A stretch of 64,000 nt of DNA from Streptomyces sp. cf386 (GTDB taxonomy: Bacteria > Actinomycetota > Actinomycetes > Streptomycetales > Streptomycetaceae). Numbering within the stretch: position 1 is the first letter of the stretch; every line of letters begins with the position of its first letter. Made by a program: the position numbers and the translations under genes. The notes below the pieces were generated by a model. It saw nothing but the letters and a program-made list of their open reading frames with translations. It searched no databases and was not told the DNA's origin. The stretch lies in NCBI RefSeq assembly GCF_900103585.1, contig NZ_FNHV01000017.1, positions 1-64,000 on the forward strand, read 5' to 3'. This document shows positions 34,542 to 42,727 of this stretch, piece by piece.

Positions 34542-34706
34542 ACGGACACCGACACGAGCGGACCGATCTCTGACGCCCCGCGTGGGAGCCGAGTCGCAGG
34601 TGGGACCACAGAGGCGGCCGCCGGGCCGTCCGCCGAGGCCGGCTGTCTGTCGATTCAGCCACCTGGACCGGCGCCTTTGCCCGTCCGATCAGGTAGCGTC
34701 GATGGT

Positions 34707-36047
34707 ATGAGGACTCCGCTCTCCCGGGGTCTCATGCGCTTGCTGATCGTGCCGGTCGCCGCGACAGTCGCGGTGCTCACGGCCGGCGCGCCCGGCGCAC
34801 ATGCGGCCACGGACGTTTCCCAGGTCGCCGAGGCACTGCGCGAGGATCCCGTCTACGTGGCCCCCGCCGCCTCGGACCTGCTGTCGTCGGCCGACGCCGA
34901 AGCGCTCGCCGACAAGATCAAGGACGCCGACAAGCCGGTCTTCATCGCCGTACTCCCGGCCGATCAGCCGACCCGGAACCTCCTCCTGAACCTCCGTACG
35001 GAGACCGGTATCACGGGTCTGTACGGGGTCCGCGTCGGTGACCGCTTCGACGCGGCGGCCGACTCCTCCGTGCTGTCCGAGCAGGCGGTGGACAACCTCG
35101 TGACGTCGGTGCAGAACGCCGGTGATCCCAAGGCCCAGCTGAACGACTTCGTCGACTCGGCGCTGCGCAACGTCGGCGGCACGGCACCCGCAAGCTGGAG
35201 CGACGGCGGAGACGGCGCGAGCATGGACGTCGGCGGTCTGATCGCCATCGCCACAGTGCTGGCAGCGGGCGGCGCCGGCGCGTACGCGCTGGTCCGGCAC
35301 ACCCGGCGGCGTCACGAGGCGCAGCAGCGGGCGGCGCTGGACAAGCTGCGGGTCGTGGTCGACGAGGACATCACCGCCTTCGGTGAGGAACTGGACCGCC
35401 TGGACTTCCACCCGGCCGAGGCCGGCGCCGACGACGCGATGCGCGCGGACTACGAGGGCTCCCTGGACGCCTACGAGCAGGCGAAACGGCTCATGGACGG
35501 GGCCCGCAAACCGGAGGACGTCAAGGCGGTCACCCAGGCCCTGGCGGACGGCCGCTTCTCCCTCACCCGGCTGGCCGCCCGCCGGGAGCACCGGCAGCTT
35601 CCGGAACGCCGCCCGCCGTGCTTCTTCGACCCACGGCACGGCACGGCGGTGGCCGACGAGACCTGGACCCCACCGGGCGGCGCCGCCCGCGAGGTCCCGG
35701 TCTGCGCGGCCGACCGCACCCGCCTGGCCGAGGGCCGTGACCCCGTGATCCGCGAGGTCGACACCGAGCACGGCCGCCGACCGTACTGGGACGCCGGCCC
35801 CGCCTACGGCCCCTGGGCTGGCGGCTACTTCGGCGGCGGCATCCTCCCCGGCCTCCTCATCGGCACGATGCTGGGCAGCATGATGGCCGCGCCTGCCTAT
35901 GCGGCCGACTACGGGGCCGGGTACGGGTACGGCGGCGGCTATGAGGGCGGCGACGTGTCCGGGGCGGACTTCGACACCGGGGACTTCGGGGGCGGGTTCG
36001 GCGGTGGGGACTTCGGTGGCGGAGGGTTCGACGGGGGAGGCTTCTGA
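34707..36047 (+). CDS. Signal-peptide membrane protein with Gly/Asp-rich C-terminus (TPM-like)
   Basis: 446 residues. A signal peptide (LLIVPVAATVAVLTAGAPGA, cut near AHA) precedes an extracellular domain with ALADKIKDADKPVFIAVLPA and LYGVRVGDRFD that recalls the TPM fold. One central membrane segment (GGLIAIATVLAAGGAGAYAL) is followed by a charged cytoplasmic part, LRVVVDEDITAFGEELDRLD. The tail is made of GYGYGGGYEGG and GGGDFGGGGFDGG-type glycine repeats, common in streptomycete membrane proteins. The motif CFFDPRHG with a second Cys (VPVCAADR) may bind metal. Function is unknown. Confidence 0.8.
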   Translation: MRTPLSRGLMRLLIVPVAATVAVLTAGAPGAHAATDVSQVAEALREDPVYVAPAASDLLSSADAEALADKIKDADKPVFIAVLPADQPTRNLLLNLRTETGITGLYGVRVGDRFDAAADSSVLSEQAVDNLVTSVQNAGDPKAQLNDFVDSALRNVGGTAPASWSDGGDGASMDVGGLIAIATVLAAGGAGAYALVRHTRRRHEAQQRAALDKLRVVVDEDITAFGEELDRLDFHPAEAGADDAMRADYEGSLDAYEQAKRLMDGARKPEDVKAVTQALADGRFSLTRLAARREHRQLPERRPPCFFDPRHGTAVADETWTPPGGAAREVPVCAADRTRLAEGRDPVIREVDTEHGRRPYWDAGPAYGPWAGGYFGGGILPGLLIGTMLGSMMAAPAYAADYGAGYGYGGGYEGGDVSGADFDTGDFGGGFGGGDFGGGGFDGGGF

Positions 36048-36079
36048 GGATCCGGCCGCGGCTGGTTGCGAGTCTCCGG

Positions 36080-37321
36080 CTACAGCCGGACGAGGCGATC
36101 GTCCGCGCGTGCGGCAGTGCGCTTGTGCTTCGACGGGGCGTCCCTGTGGCTGCCGGGGCGTACGTGTCCGGGCCGGGCGGCCAGTAGCCCGGCGATCGCC
36201 TCCGGCACCACCAGGGCGACCAGGACGGCGAGGGGGATGCGCCAGCCGTCGGTGACGTCGTGCAGGACCCCTATGGCCAGCGGTCCCAGGCCGGCCAGCA
36301 GGTAGCCGATCGTCTGCGCCATCCCCGAGAGGGCGGCGGCGGTCTGGGGGCCGTCCGCGCGCAGCCCGAGCAGCGTCATCGCCAGTGGGAAGGCGCTGCC
36401 GGTCGCCGCACCGAGCAGGCACACCCACGCCCAGCCGAACGCGGGCGCCAGCAGCAGGCCTGCGAGGGAGAGCAGTTTCGTCGCCGTCACGGCCACCACG
36501 AGGAGCCGCTGGCCGCGCATCCGGGCCGCGGCGAGGGGGACGACGAAGCCCAGCGGGATGCCGACGGTCAGCATCACCGACATCATCAGCCCGGCCTGGC
36601 CGGGGGTGTAGCCGCGGGCGTCCATGATCTGCGGCAGCCACGCCACCAGCGCGTAGAACATCAGCGACACCAGCCCGAGGAACGCCGACACCCACCAGGC
36701 GAGCGCGCAGCGCAGTAAGGATCCGCCCGCCGACGTCGGCGCCGCGGGCGGCGTCCTGCGATGCCTGCCGTCCGCTCCGGGTGCGGCCAGCAGCCCCCAC
36801 ACCCCCGCAGCCAGCACCGCGGGCACCGCCCACACCGCCAGCGCGAACTGCCAGCCGGTCGCGTCGGCCAGCGGCACCGCGGCTCCGGCGGCGAGGGCGC
36901 CGGAGACGGCCATGACGGTCATGGTGAGTCCGGTGAACAGACCGATCCGCCGACTGAAGTGGTCCTTGACGAGCGCGGGCAGCAGTACGTTCCCGACGGC
37001 GATGCCGGCTCCGGACAGCACCGTTCCCACGAAGAGCGCCGTCGGCCACGGAACCGCCCGCACGGCGGCGCCGAGCGCCAGCACCCAGAGGGCCGCGCAC
37101 ACGGCGGCCTGGGTTCCGAACCGGCGGGCCAGCCGGGGTGCGAGCCAGGCGAAGGCGCCCAGGCACAGCACCGGCAACGTCGCCAGCATGCTGACCTGGG
37201 TGCCGGACAGGGCGAGCGCCTGTCGCAGGTCCCCGATGAGCGGCGAGGTCCCCGTGATCGCCGCGCGTAGATTGACGGCCAGCAGGATGAGACCGGTGAT
37301 GAGCCACAGCCTGGTTGTCAT
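36080..37321 (-). CDS. MFS transporter (CynX/NimT-like)
   Basis: 413 residues with 12 predicted membrane segments. LAVNLRAAITGTSPLIGDLR in TM1-loop1 is the usual CynX/NimT (cyanate/nitroimidazole) start, and APRLARRFGTQAAVCAALWV follows as the loop 2-3 motif A. ATG 37321 follows GGGGGA. It lies downstream of a Tat-exported protein gene and of isochorismatase-like hydrolase genes on the same strand, 115 bp from the former, so co-transcription is possible. The substrate is unknown; efflux of small aromatic or nitro compounds is the family precedent. Confidence 0.88.
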   Translation of the reverse strand: MTTRLWLITGLILLAVNLRAAITGTSPLIGDLRQALALSGTQVSMLATLPVLCLGAFAWLAPRLARRFGTQAAVCAALWVLALGAAVRAVPWPTALFVGTVLSGAGIAVGNVLLPALVKDHFSRRIGLFTGLTMTVMAVSGALAAGAAVPLADATGWQFALAVWAVPAVLAAGVWGLLAAPGADGRHRRTPPAAPTSAGGSLLRCALAWWVSAFLGLVSLMFYALVAWLPQIMDARGYTPGQAGLMMSVMLTVGIPLGFVVPLAAARMRGQRLLVVAVTATKLLSLAGLLLAPAFGWAWVCLLGAATGSAFPLAMTLLGLRADGPQTAAALSGMAQTIGYLLAGLGPLAIGVLHDVTDGWRIPLAVLVALVVPEAIAGLLAARPGHVRPGSHRDAPSKHKRTAARADDRLVRL

Positions 37322-37436
37322 GTGTGTTTCCCCCGTGGACGCGACGGCGGCCCCCTCCTCCGTCCAGGAGAGGGCCGCCGGGCTTTGAGACGTGCTTGTT
37401 GTGCTCGGTGTGCTCGGCTGGCTTCGTGCGCGTCGG

Positions 37437-38582
37437 TCAGATGCTCACGCTGTGGTTCACCGGACACTTCGCCCGGCCGGCGGCGCGGAACGCCACACCG
37501 GTCGCCCCGGGGGAGGCGGGCGTGCCGAGCTGCTTCAGGATCTCGTCGGACAGCAGGTCCTCCTTGCCCTTCAGGGCGTCGGCGACCTTGGTGTCCGAGA
37601 CGAACACCAGCTCCGCGGCGATGTTGTCCTGAACGATCCGCGCCAGGTTGTCCAGCGCCACCCCGATCGGGTCCGACGGTAGCTGCGCCGTGGGGATGTC
37701 GATCAGATGGGTGTCCACCTTCTTCTGGTTCATCATCGGCTTGATGATGATCTCCGCCTGGTTCAGCACCGACGTCGTCCAGATCGACAGCACCACCGTG
37801 TAGAGGTCGGCCCAGGCGGCCTCGCCGATCTGGGCCCGCCACTCCCGGCACAGGCCCTGCACTCCGGAGATCTGCGCCTCGGCGGCGTACTGCATGTTCA
37901 CCCGGATCGCCGGATACACGCGCCCCGCGAAGACCTGGAACGAGGCGATGTCGAAGGCGCGGGTGCGGATGGCGTCGGCGATGAACGTCAGCGCCTCGTC
38001 GAGGATCTTCGCGCAGGAGTTGTGCAGTGCCTGCGGCAGCTTCGCCGCGGTGAGGTTGTTCTTCGCGGTGGTCAGCTTGTCGGCGAACGCCTGCAGCGGC
38101 GTCGTCCAGGCGTCGGTGCCCGGGCCCTTCATCGCCACCATGTCGAGGTCGTGGGCGTCGATCCGGTCGGCGTTGGGCACGCCCGGGACCTTGTCCGACA
38201 GGTACTCCGCGACCGTGGAGAAGATCCCCAGCGGCACATGGGCGATGGACTTCGCCAGCTCGAACTCCTCCGCCACCGGGTGCTCGACGAACCGCTTGCC
38301 CTCGTGGACGAGGGTGAACGTGCCGCCCTTCGCGTCGTTCTGCACCACGATGACGGGCCCGAGGTTCTTGACCAGGTCGGCCTTGAGCGCCGCGTAGTTG
38401 GTGCGCATCGCCGCGTTCACCGCGCGGATGGTGTCCCGGGCGGCGGTTCGGGTGCTCACCTCCTCCGCCGCGGGGGCGGCGTCGAGGAGGGATGTCGTCT
38501 CCGGCTGGGCAGCCGTGTAGCCCAGGAACGTCGCGGCGCCTATGCCGCCCGCGCCACCGATGAATTTCCGGCGTGTTGCCAT
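37437..38582 (-). CDS. Tat-exported protein of unknown function
   Basis: 381 residues with a twin-arginine signal (TRRKFIGGAGGIGAATFLGY) and no lipobox. The mature part is mostly helical (TAARDTIRAVNAAMRTNYAA, KSIAHVPLGIFSTVAEYLSD, SCAKILDEALTFIADAIRTR), with single Cys residues and a C-terminal CPVNHSVSI motif whose Cys and His could bind a metal or cofactor. Such a folded Tat cargo often carries a cofactor. No family recognised. ATG 38582 follows GGAGA at 7 nt. A terminator (38710-38750) separates it from the isochorismatase genes upstream. Confidence 0.75.
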   Translation of the reverse strand: MATRRKFIGGAGGIGAATFLGYTAAQPETTSLLDAAPAAEEVSTRTAARDTIRAVNAAMRTNYAALKADLVKNLGPVIVVQNDAKGGTFTLVHEGKRFVEHPVAEEFELAKSIAHVPLGIFSTVAEYLSDKVPGVPNADRIDAHDLDMVAMKGPGTDAWTTPLQAFADKLTTAKNNLTAAKLPQALHNSCAKILDEALTFIADAIRTRAFDIASFQVFAGRVYPAIRVNMQYAAEAQISGVQGLCREWRAQIGEAAWADLYTVVLSIWTTSVLNQAEIIIKPMMNQKKVDTHLIDIPTAQLPSDPIGVALDNLARIVQDNIAAELVFVSDTKVADALKGKEDLLSDEILKQLGTPASPGATGVAFRAAGRAKCPVNHSVSI

Positions 38583-38709
38583 GACTTGCTCTCCGTAACG
38601 AATCGGTCGTCAGGTGTTCCCGCCTGGGGGGAAGCGGTGGTGTGGGGGGAACTGACCCGCCGGGAGCCACCAAGGGCCGGGACGCGGGGAGCAGATGCGA
38701 GAAGGGGTT

Positions 38710-38750
38710 CCCTCTCCGGCAGCGTGGGGCTGCGGGGGCGCCGGAGAGGG
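38710..38750 (-). terminator. Terminator after the isochorismatase pair
   Basis: CCCTCTCCGGC (38710-38720) pairs perfectly with GCCGGAGAGGG (38740-38750) over a 19-nt loop, 26 bp past the end of the Tat-isochorismatase gene. Confidence 0.7.
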
Positions 38751-38775
38751 GGAGTCGCGTGGTGCGTGGCGCGCG

Positions 38776-39504
38776 CTATGCCAGCGTGGTGTGGCTGGGA
38801 ACGACGACGCCGTACAGGTCGGCGATCGTCGCCAGCGCGCTCTGGTGGATCTGGTCGGCGGACAGTCCGCCGCCGACCGACGGCAGCGGCCGGGTGGCGC
38901 AGGCGTCCGCGACCACGGTGGGCTTGTTCCCGCGCAGGAACGCGCCCTCCGCGGTGAACGTCACGCACATGTGCGTCATGAACCCGGCGATGACCAGGTT
39001 CTCGTTGCCCGCCCGGTCGACGAGCTTGCCGAGGTCCGTGTTCACGAAGGCGTTGGGGGCCTTCTTCACCACGGTCCGCTCGCCCTTCGCGGGCTTGACC
39101 TTGTCGTGGATGCGGCCGATCGGCCGGCGGATGTCGTACGGGGTGTTCTCCCCGCCGTCGTTGACGATGTGGATGACCGTCCCGCCCGCCTCGCGGGCCG
39201 CGCTCAGCAGCTCGGCCGCGGCGTCGAGGGCGGGCTGCCAGCCGTCGAGTTCCATCACACCGCGGGTGTAGGTGTTCTGGTAGTCCACCATGATCAGGGT
39301 GGCGGAGGTGAGCGAAGCCGGCTTGTCCGCGAAGCCGTTGAGCTTGCGCAGCGTCGTCGTCCCCGACGTGTCCGCCTCCGCCGCCTGCGCGGGGGAGTCG
39401 CCCAGCCGGGTGGCGCCGAACACCGCGGCGCCGCCGACGAGGGCCGCCCCGCCGACCTTCAGGAACCCGCGACGGGACGCGCCGCCCTGCCCCTGCTCCG
39501 CCAT
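38776..39504 (-). CDS. Tat-exported isochorismatase-like hydrolase
   Basis: 242 residues. A Tat signal (ASRRGFLKVGGAALVGGAAV) is followed by a cysteine-hydrolase domain: catalytic Asp in LIMVDYQNTYTRG, Lys in VVKKAPNAF and Cys in GFMTHMCVTF, the Asp-Lys-Cys triad of the isochorismatase family. It is a close paralogue of the next gene upstream, with shared stretches such as NTYTRGVMELDGWQPAL. ATG 39504 lies 1 bp after the stop of that gene. It probably hydrolyses an amide or vinyl-ether substrate outside the membrane. The substrate is unknown. Confidence 0.88.
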   Translation of the reverse strand: MAEQGQGGASRRGFLKVGGAALVGGAAVFGATRLGDSPAQAAEADTSGTTTLRKLNGFADKPASLTSATLIMVDYQNTYTRGVMELDGWQPALDAAAELLSAAREAGGTVIHIVNDGGENTPYDIRRPIGRIHDKVKPAKGERTVVKKAPNAFVNTDLGKLVDRAGNENLVIAGFMTHMCVTFTAEGAFLRGNKPTVVADACATRPLPSVGGGLSADQIHQSALATIADLYGVVVPSHTTLA

Positions 39505-39505
39505 G

Positions 39506-40084
39506 TCAGGCCAGCTCCTTCCCGGACGCGACGACGACGCCGTACGCGTCGCCGATGGCCGCCAGCGCACTGCGGTGCAGCTCGTCGGCGGACACGTTCA
39601 CGATCGACCGGGTGGCACACGCGTCCGCGGGGACCGTGGGCGGGTTGCCGCGCAGGGCCGCGGACGCCGACGTGTACGCGATGCACATGTGGGTCATGAA
39701 CCCCGCGACGATCACGGTCTCGTTCCCGGCCTCGTCGACGAGCCTGCCGAGGTCGGTCCCGTGGAAGGCGTCGGGGGCCTGCTTGACGACCACGGATTCG
39801 CCGTCGATCGGCGCCACGTCGGGGTGGATCCGCCCGATCTCCGTGCGGATGTCGTACGGCGAACCCTCGCCGCCGTCGTGCTGGACATGGATGACCTCGG
39901 CTCCGGCCTCGCGGGCACGGGACAGCAGATCCGACGCCGCTTCCAGGGCGGGCTGCCAGCCGTCGAGTTCCATCACACCGCGGGTGTAGGTGTTCTGGTA
40001 GTCGACGAGGATCAGCGTCGAGGAGGCGAGGGCCGCGGGGGTTTCGTCGGCACCGCCGAGTTCGCGCAGCGTCTTGCTTGCCAC
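39506..40084 (-). CDS. Cytoplasmic isochorismatase-like hydrolase (paralogue without signal)
   Basis: 192 residues; the same triad as its neighbour (LILVDYQNTYTRG, VVKQAPDAF, GFMTHMCIAY) but no signal peptide. GTG 40084 follows GGAG by 7 nt. It is the first gene of an operon read leftwards with the Tat paralogue. A perfect palindrome (40120-40140) lies 36 bp upstream and a GlxA-type regulator is divergent, so regulation by that protein is likely. One paralogue inside and one outside suggests a shared substrate met on both sides of the membrane. Confidence 0.88.
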   Translation of the reverse strand: MASKTLRELGGADETPAALASSTLILVDYQNTYTRGVMELDGWQPALEAASDLLSRAREAGAEVIHVQHDGGEGSPYDIRTEIGRIHPDVAPIDGESVVVKQAPDAFHGTDLGRLVDEAGNETVIVAGFMTHMCIAYTSASAALRGNPPTVPADACATRSIVNVSADELHRSALAAIGDAYGVVVASGKELA

Positions 40085-40119
40085 AGGTCTTCTCCAAGGG
40101 TGGGGGGACTCGAATGAGT

Positions 40120-40140
40120 TGTTCAACAGTTTGTTGAACA
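40120..40140. promoter_or_regulatory. Perfect palindrome in the GlxA/isochorismatase promoter gap
   Basis: TGTTCAACA (40120-40128) and TGTTGAACA (40132-40140) are exact inverted repeats around GTT. They are AT-rich against the background and lie 36 bp from the hydrolase start and 98 bp from the regulator start. This is a probable operator. Confidence 0.6.
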
Positions 40141-40237
40141 CGTATGCGACGCTATGGCTCGCACCGGGCTGTCGGCAATGACGTGCTATTTGCAGAAACC
40201 GACGCCCGAATCCGCAGGCCAAACAGGGGGTTACAGG

Positions 40238-41254
40238 GTGGGGACCGTCAACCGGTTGATCGTGATCGTGCTGTTCGAGGGCGTCGACCTCCTCGATGTC
40301 ACCGGCCCGCCGGAGGTGTTCTCCCTCGTCCCGCGCGAGACCGAGGAGCGGGTCGGCTACGAGGTCGTGCTGGCCGCCGAGACCACGGCGCCGGTGACGA
40401 CGGCGGCCGGTGTGCGGATCCTGCCCGACACCACGTTCCGTGCGGTCGCCGAGCGGGCGATCGACACATTGCTGGTCCCCGGCTCCGTCGAGGTGGACGC
40501 CGAGCGCCGTATCCACCCCATCACCGACCCCGCCACGGTGGCCTGGGTGAAGGCGCTGGCCACCCGCACCCGGCGGGTGACGTCGGTGTGCGTCGGTGCG
40601 CACATCCTCGCCGCCGCGGGACTCCTCGACGGCAAGCGCGCCACCACGCACTGGTCGACCGCGCAGCGGCTCGCCGCCGACCATCCGGCGGTGCGGGTCG
40701 ACCCGGACCCGATCTTCATCCGCGAGGAGGGCGAGGTCTGGACCGGCGCGGGGATCAGTGCCTGCCTCGACCTGTCCCTCGCCCTGGTCGCGGAGGACTT
40801 CGGCGAGCAGGTCGCGCTGCGCGTCGCCCGCCAGTTGGTGATGTACCTGAAGCGGCCGGGCGGCCAGTCCCAGTTCAGCGTGCCGCTGGAACGGGTGTCA
40901 CCGACCCGGCGCATCGAGGACCTGCGCCACCACATTCTGAACAACATCGGCCGGCGCCTCACCGTCCCGGACCTGGCCGCGTACGCGCACGTGAGCGACC
41001 GCCAGCTCACCCGGATCTTCAAGACCGAACTCGGTACGACCCCGCACGCCTACATCGAGTCGGCCCGGGTCGAGTTGGCCGGCAACCTGCTGGAGACCAC
41101 CGACGACACGCTGGAACGGGTCGCCTCCGTCTGCGGGTTCGGCACGGTCGACACCCTCATCCGGGCCTTCCGCCGCCGCCATGCCACGACGCCGAGCGAG
41201 TACCGGGCGAGGTTCCGCGCGGCCCCGGTCCGGGAGGCGTCCGAAGAAGGCTGA
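40238..41254 (+). CDS. GlxA-family regulator (DJ-1/PfpI plus AraC HTH)
   Basis: 338 residues. The N-terminal half is a DJ-1/PfpI-like domain (IVIVLFEGVDLLDVTGPPEV; TSVCVGAHILAAAGLLDGKR with the nucleophile-position Cys). The C-terminal half is an AraC-type double helix-turn-helix (RLTVPDLAAYAHVSDRQLTR; VASVCGFGTVDTLIRAFRRR; TTPSEYRARF). GTG 40238 follows CAGGGGG by about 7 nt; ATG 40178 and 40154 are further upstream with weaker support. It is divergent from the isochorismatase operon and is its likely regulator. The signal is unknown. Confidence 0.88.
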   Translation: MGTVNRLIVIVLFEGVDLLDVTGPPEVFSLVPRETEERVGYEVVLAAETTAPVTTAAGVRILPDTTFRAVAERAIDTLLVPGSVEVDAERRIHPITDPATVAWVKALATRTRRVTSVCVGAHILAAAGLLDGKRATTHWSTAQRLAADHPAVRVDPDPIFIREEGEVWTGAGISACLDLSLALVAEDFGEQVALRVARQLVMYLKRPGGQSQFSVPLERVSPTRRIEDLRHHILNNIGRRLTVPDLAAYAHVSDRQLTRIFKTELGTTPHAYIESARVELAGNLLETTDDTLERVASVCGFGTVDTLIRAFRRRHATTPSEYRARFRAAPVREASEEG

Positions 41255-41285
41255 GCGCGACGCGGCCGCAGGCGGCACGGCACGG

Positions 41286-41319
41286 CACGGGCCCGGCGTC
41301 CGAAGACACCGGGCCCGTG
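41286..41319. terminator. Bidirectional terminator between GlxA-type gene and trypsin gene
   Basis: CACGGGCCCGG (41286-41296) pairs perfectly with CCGGGCCCGTG (41309-41319) over a 12-nt loop in a convergent gap. Confidence 0.75.
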
Positions 41320-41323
41320 ATGC

Positions 41324-41391
41324 TGTCAGATCGGAGAGACGTCCGGATCAGAGAGACGTCCGGATCAGAGAGACAGCCGGATCAGAGAGAC
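41324..41391 (-). repeat. 17-bp tandem repeat running into the trypsin stop codon
   Basis: Units GTCCGGATCAGAGAGAC at 41341-41357 and 41358-41374 are identical. The unit at 41375-41391 differs at its first two bases, and the one at 41324-41340 is degenerate. The 41375 unit contains the last three codons and stop of the trypsin gene (minus strand TCTCTCTGA), so the coding end has been copied into the non-coding gap. Confidence 0.85.
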
Positions 41392-42164
41392 GACGCCGCC
41401 GACGCGATCGCCGACGCGAACGTCGAGACCTCGGTGTAGACACCCGGCGCGTTCGGCCGGGCGCAGCCTATGCCCCAGCTGACGATGCCGACCTGGATCC
41501 AGGCGTTGTTGGCGTCGCGGCGGAACATCGGGCCGCCGGAGTCGCCCTGGCAGGTGTCGACACCGCCGGACGGGAGACCGGCGCAGATCTCCTCGGCGGC
41601 GATGAGACCGCTGTAGCCGCTGTAGGAACGGCACTGGGCGTCGCTGACGAACGGCACGTTGGCCTTGAGCATGTAGCGCTGCTGGCTACCGCCCTCGGTG
41701 GCCGCGCCCCAGCCGGCCACGGTGAAGGTGCCGGTGTTGTACTGCGTGGTCGTGGCGATCTTCAGCGTCGGCAGGTTGATCGGCTGGGCGAGCTTGATGA
41801 GCGCCCAGTCCTTGCCGTTGCCGTTGTAGCCGGGGGCCTGGAGGACCTTGGTGGACCTGACCTGAACCCGGCCGCTGGTGGACTGCAGGTCCACGACTCC
41901 GGCGGTGGCCGTGATGCTGGTGTTGTTGCCGGAGCCGCTCACACAGTGCGCGGCGGTGAGCACGATCTGCTGGGTGTAGAGCGCACCGCCACAGCCCATG
42001 GAGAGCCGGACCATGAACGGGAACTCGCCCTGCGTGGCCCGGGTTCCGCCGACGACACGCGAGTCGGCGGCCTGCGCGGCCGAGACGGGCTGAAGGCTGA
42101 CGATCGCGAGGGCGGCGGCGCCGAGGACCGCGCATCTCTTGAACGCGGTGAGGAGCTTCTTCAA
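41382..42164 (-). CDS. sprT: Secreted trypsin-like serine protease (Streptomyces trypsin)
   Basis: 260 residues, close to S. griseus trypsin. Signal peptide (KRCAVLGAAALAIVSLQPVS) and short propeptide end before the mature start VVGGTRATQGEFPFMVRLSM. Catalytic His in VLTAAHCVSG, Asp in NGKDWALIKLAQ, Ser in CQGDSGGPMFR; Asp in GVDTCQGDSGG sits at the S1 site, so Arg/Lys specificity is expected. Six cysteines fit three disulfides. Start at TTG 42164, 7 nt after GGAAGG, which explains the missing ATG. A Streptomyces subtilisin inhibitor usually controls such proteases but is not here. Confidence 0.94.
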   Translation of the reverse strand: MKKLLTAFKRCAVLGAAALAIVSLQPVSAAQAADSRVVGGTRATQGEFPFMVRLSMGCGGALYTQQIVLTAAHCVSGSGNNTSITATAGVVDLQSTSGRVQVRSTKVLQAPGYNGNGKDWALIKLAQPINLPTLKIATTTQYNTGTFTVAGWGAATEGGSQQRYMLKANVPFVSDAQCRSYSGYSGLIAAEEICAGLPSGGVDTCQGDSGGPMFRRDANNAWIQVGIVSWGIGCARPNAPGVYTEVSTFASAIASAASSL

Positions 42165-42306
42165 CGTGATGCCTTCCGTGGGGGGTTGGACATACGAACG
42201 TGGAGAGAGCGCTGAAATGTCGGGAGCATGCCAAGCAGGGAAGGCGGGGAGCGCCTCCTCGATGGTCGATGGCATGCGCCGGTCAATTCTGTTGCTGGAT
42301 TATGTG

Positions 42307-42336
42307 GATCCTGTGACTGCATGGACAAGGGGTCAA
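42307..42336 (-). promoter_or_regulatory. Candidate promoter of the trypsin gene
   Basis: Minus strand: TTGACC (42336-42331) and AGGATC (42312-42307) with an 18-bp spacer. The TTGACC is part of a direct repeat GGTCAATTC seen also at 42281. Spacing is acceptable for a housekeeping sigma factor, but the -10 is a weak match. Confidence 0.3.
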
Positions 42337-42373
42337 TTCCGGCCACGCCCGTTCAGGACAGGGTTCTTCCAGC

Positions 42374-42727
42374 TCAGGACACGGGCCTCCCGCCCGACCG
42401 CTGCCGCGCGTACCGCTCCCCGGCGGTGTGCCACCAGCCGGGCGGCGAGGGGGAGTTGACGACAGCGGTCGGCTGATCGGGATGCAGCCCGAGCCGCCAC
42501 AGGGCACCGGCGTCCACATGGACCGTGATCCACGCGCGCCAGTGCCCGTCGGCCCCCGGCGCGCACACCCGATCCCAGCGGACCTCGTCCGCGCCGAACG
42601 GCATCCAGTCGATGCCGCGTTCACGCAGTCAACCGCGCACGGCGGCCAGGGGCCGGGGAGACCCCTTCTCGAACTCGTACGAGGCGATGGCGACCCAGTC
42701 GGAACCGGGTCGGGACGTGACGGTCAT
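42374..42727 (-). pseudogene. Small unknown gene interrupted by an in-frame TGA
   Basis: Reading from ATG 42727 (ATGA overlap with the MFS stop), 32 codons (VTSRPGSDWVAIASYEFEKG ... PRPLAAVRG) reach TGA at 42629-42631. The same frame then continues with strong codon bias (LRERGIDWMPFGADEVRW ... WITVHVDAGALWRLGLHPDQ) to a stop at 42374. One C-to-T change (CGA to TGA) would explain it. An ATG at 42604 could still give a 76-residue remnant. No domain recognised. Alternatives are readthrough or a sequencing error. Confidence 0.6.

Noticed and set aside
41324..41391. Tandem repeat as a CRISPR array
   Set aside because: Units are adjacent with no spacers, only 17 bp long, and overlap a coding end; no cas genes.
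42629..42631. TGA as selenocysteine
   Set aside because: No selenoprotein family resemblance and no hairpin of the right kind just after the codon; mutation is simpler.
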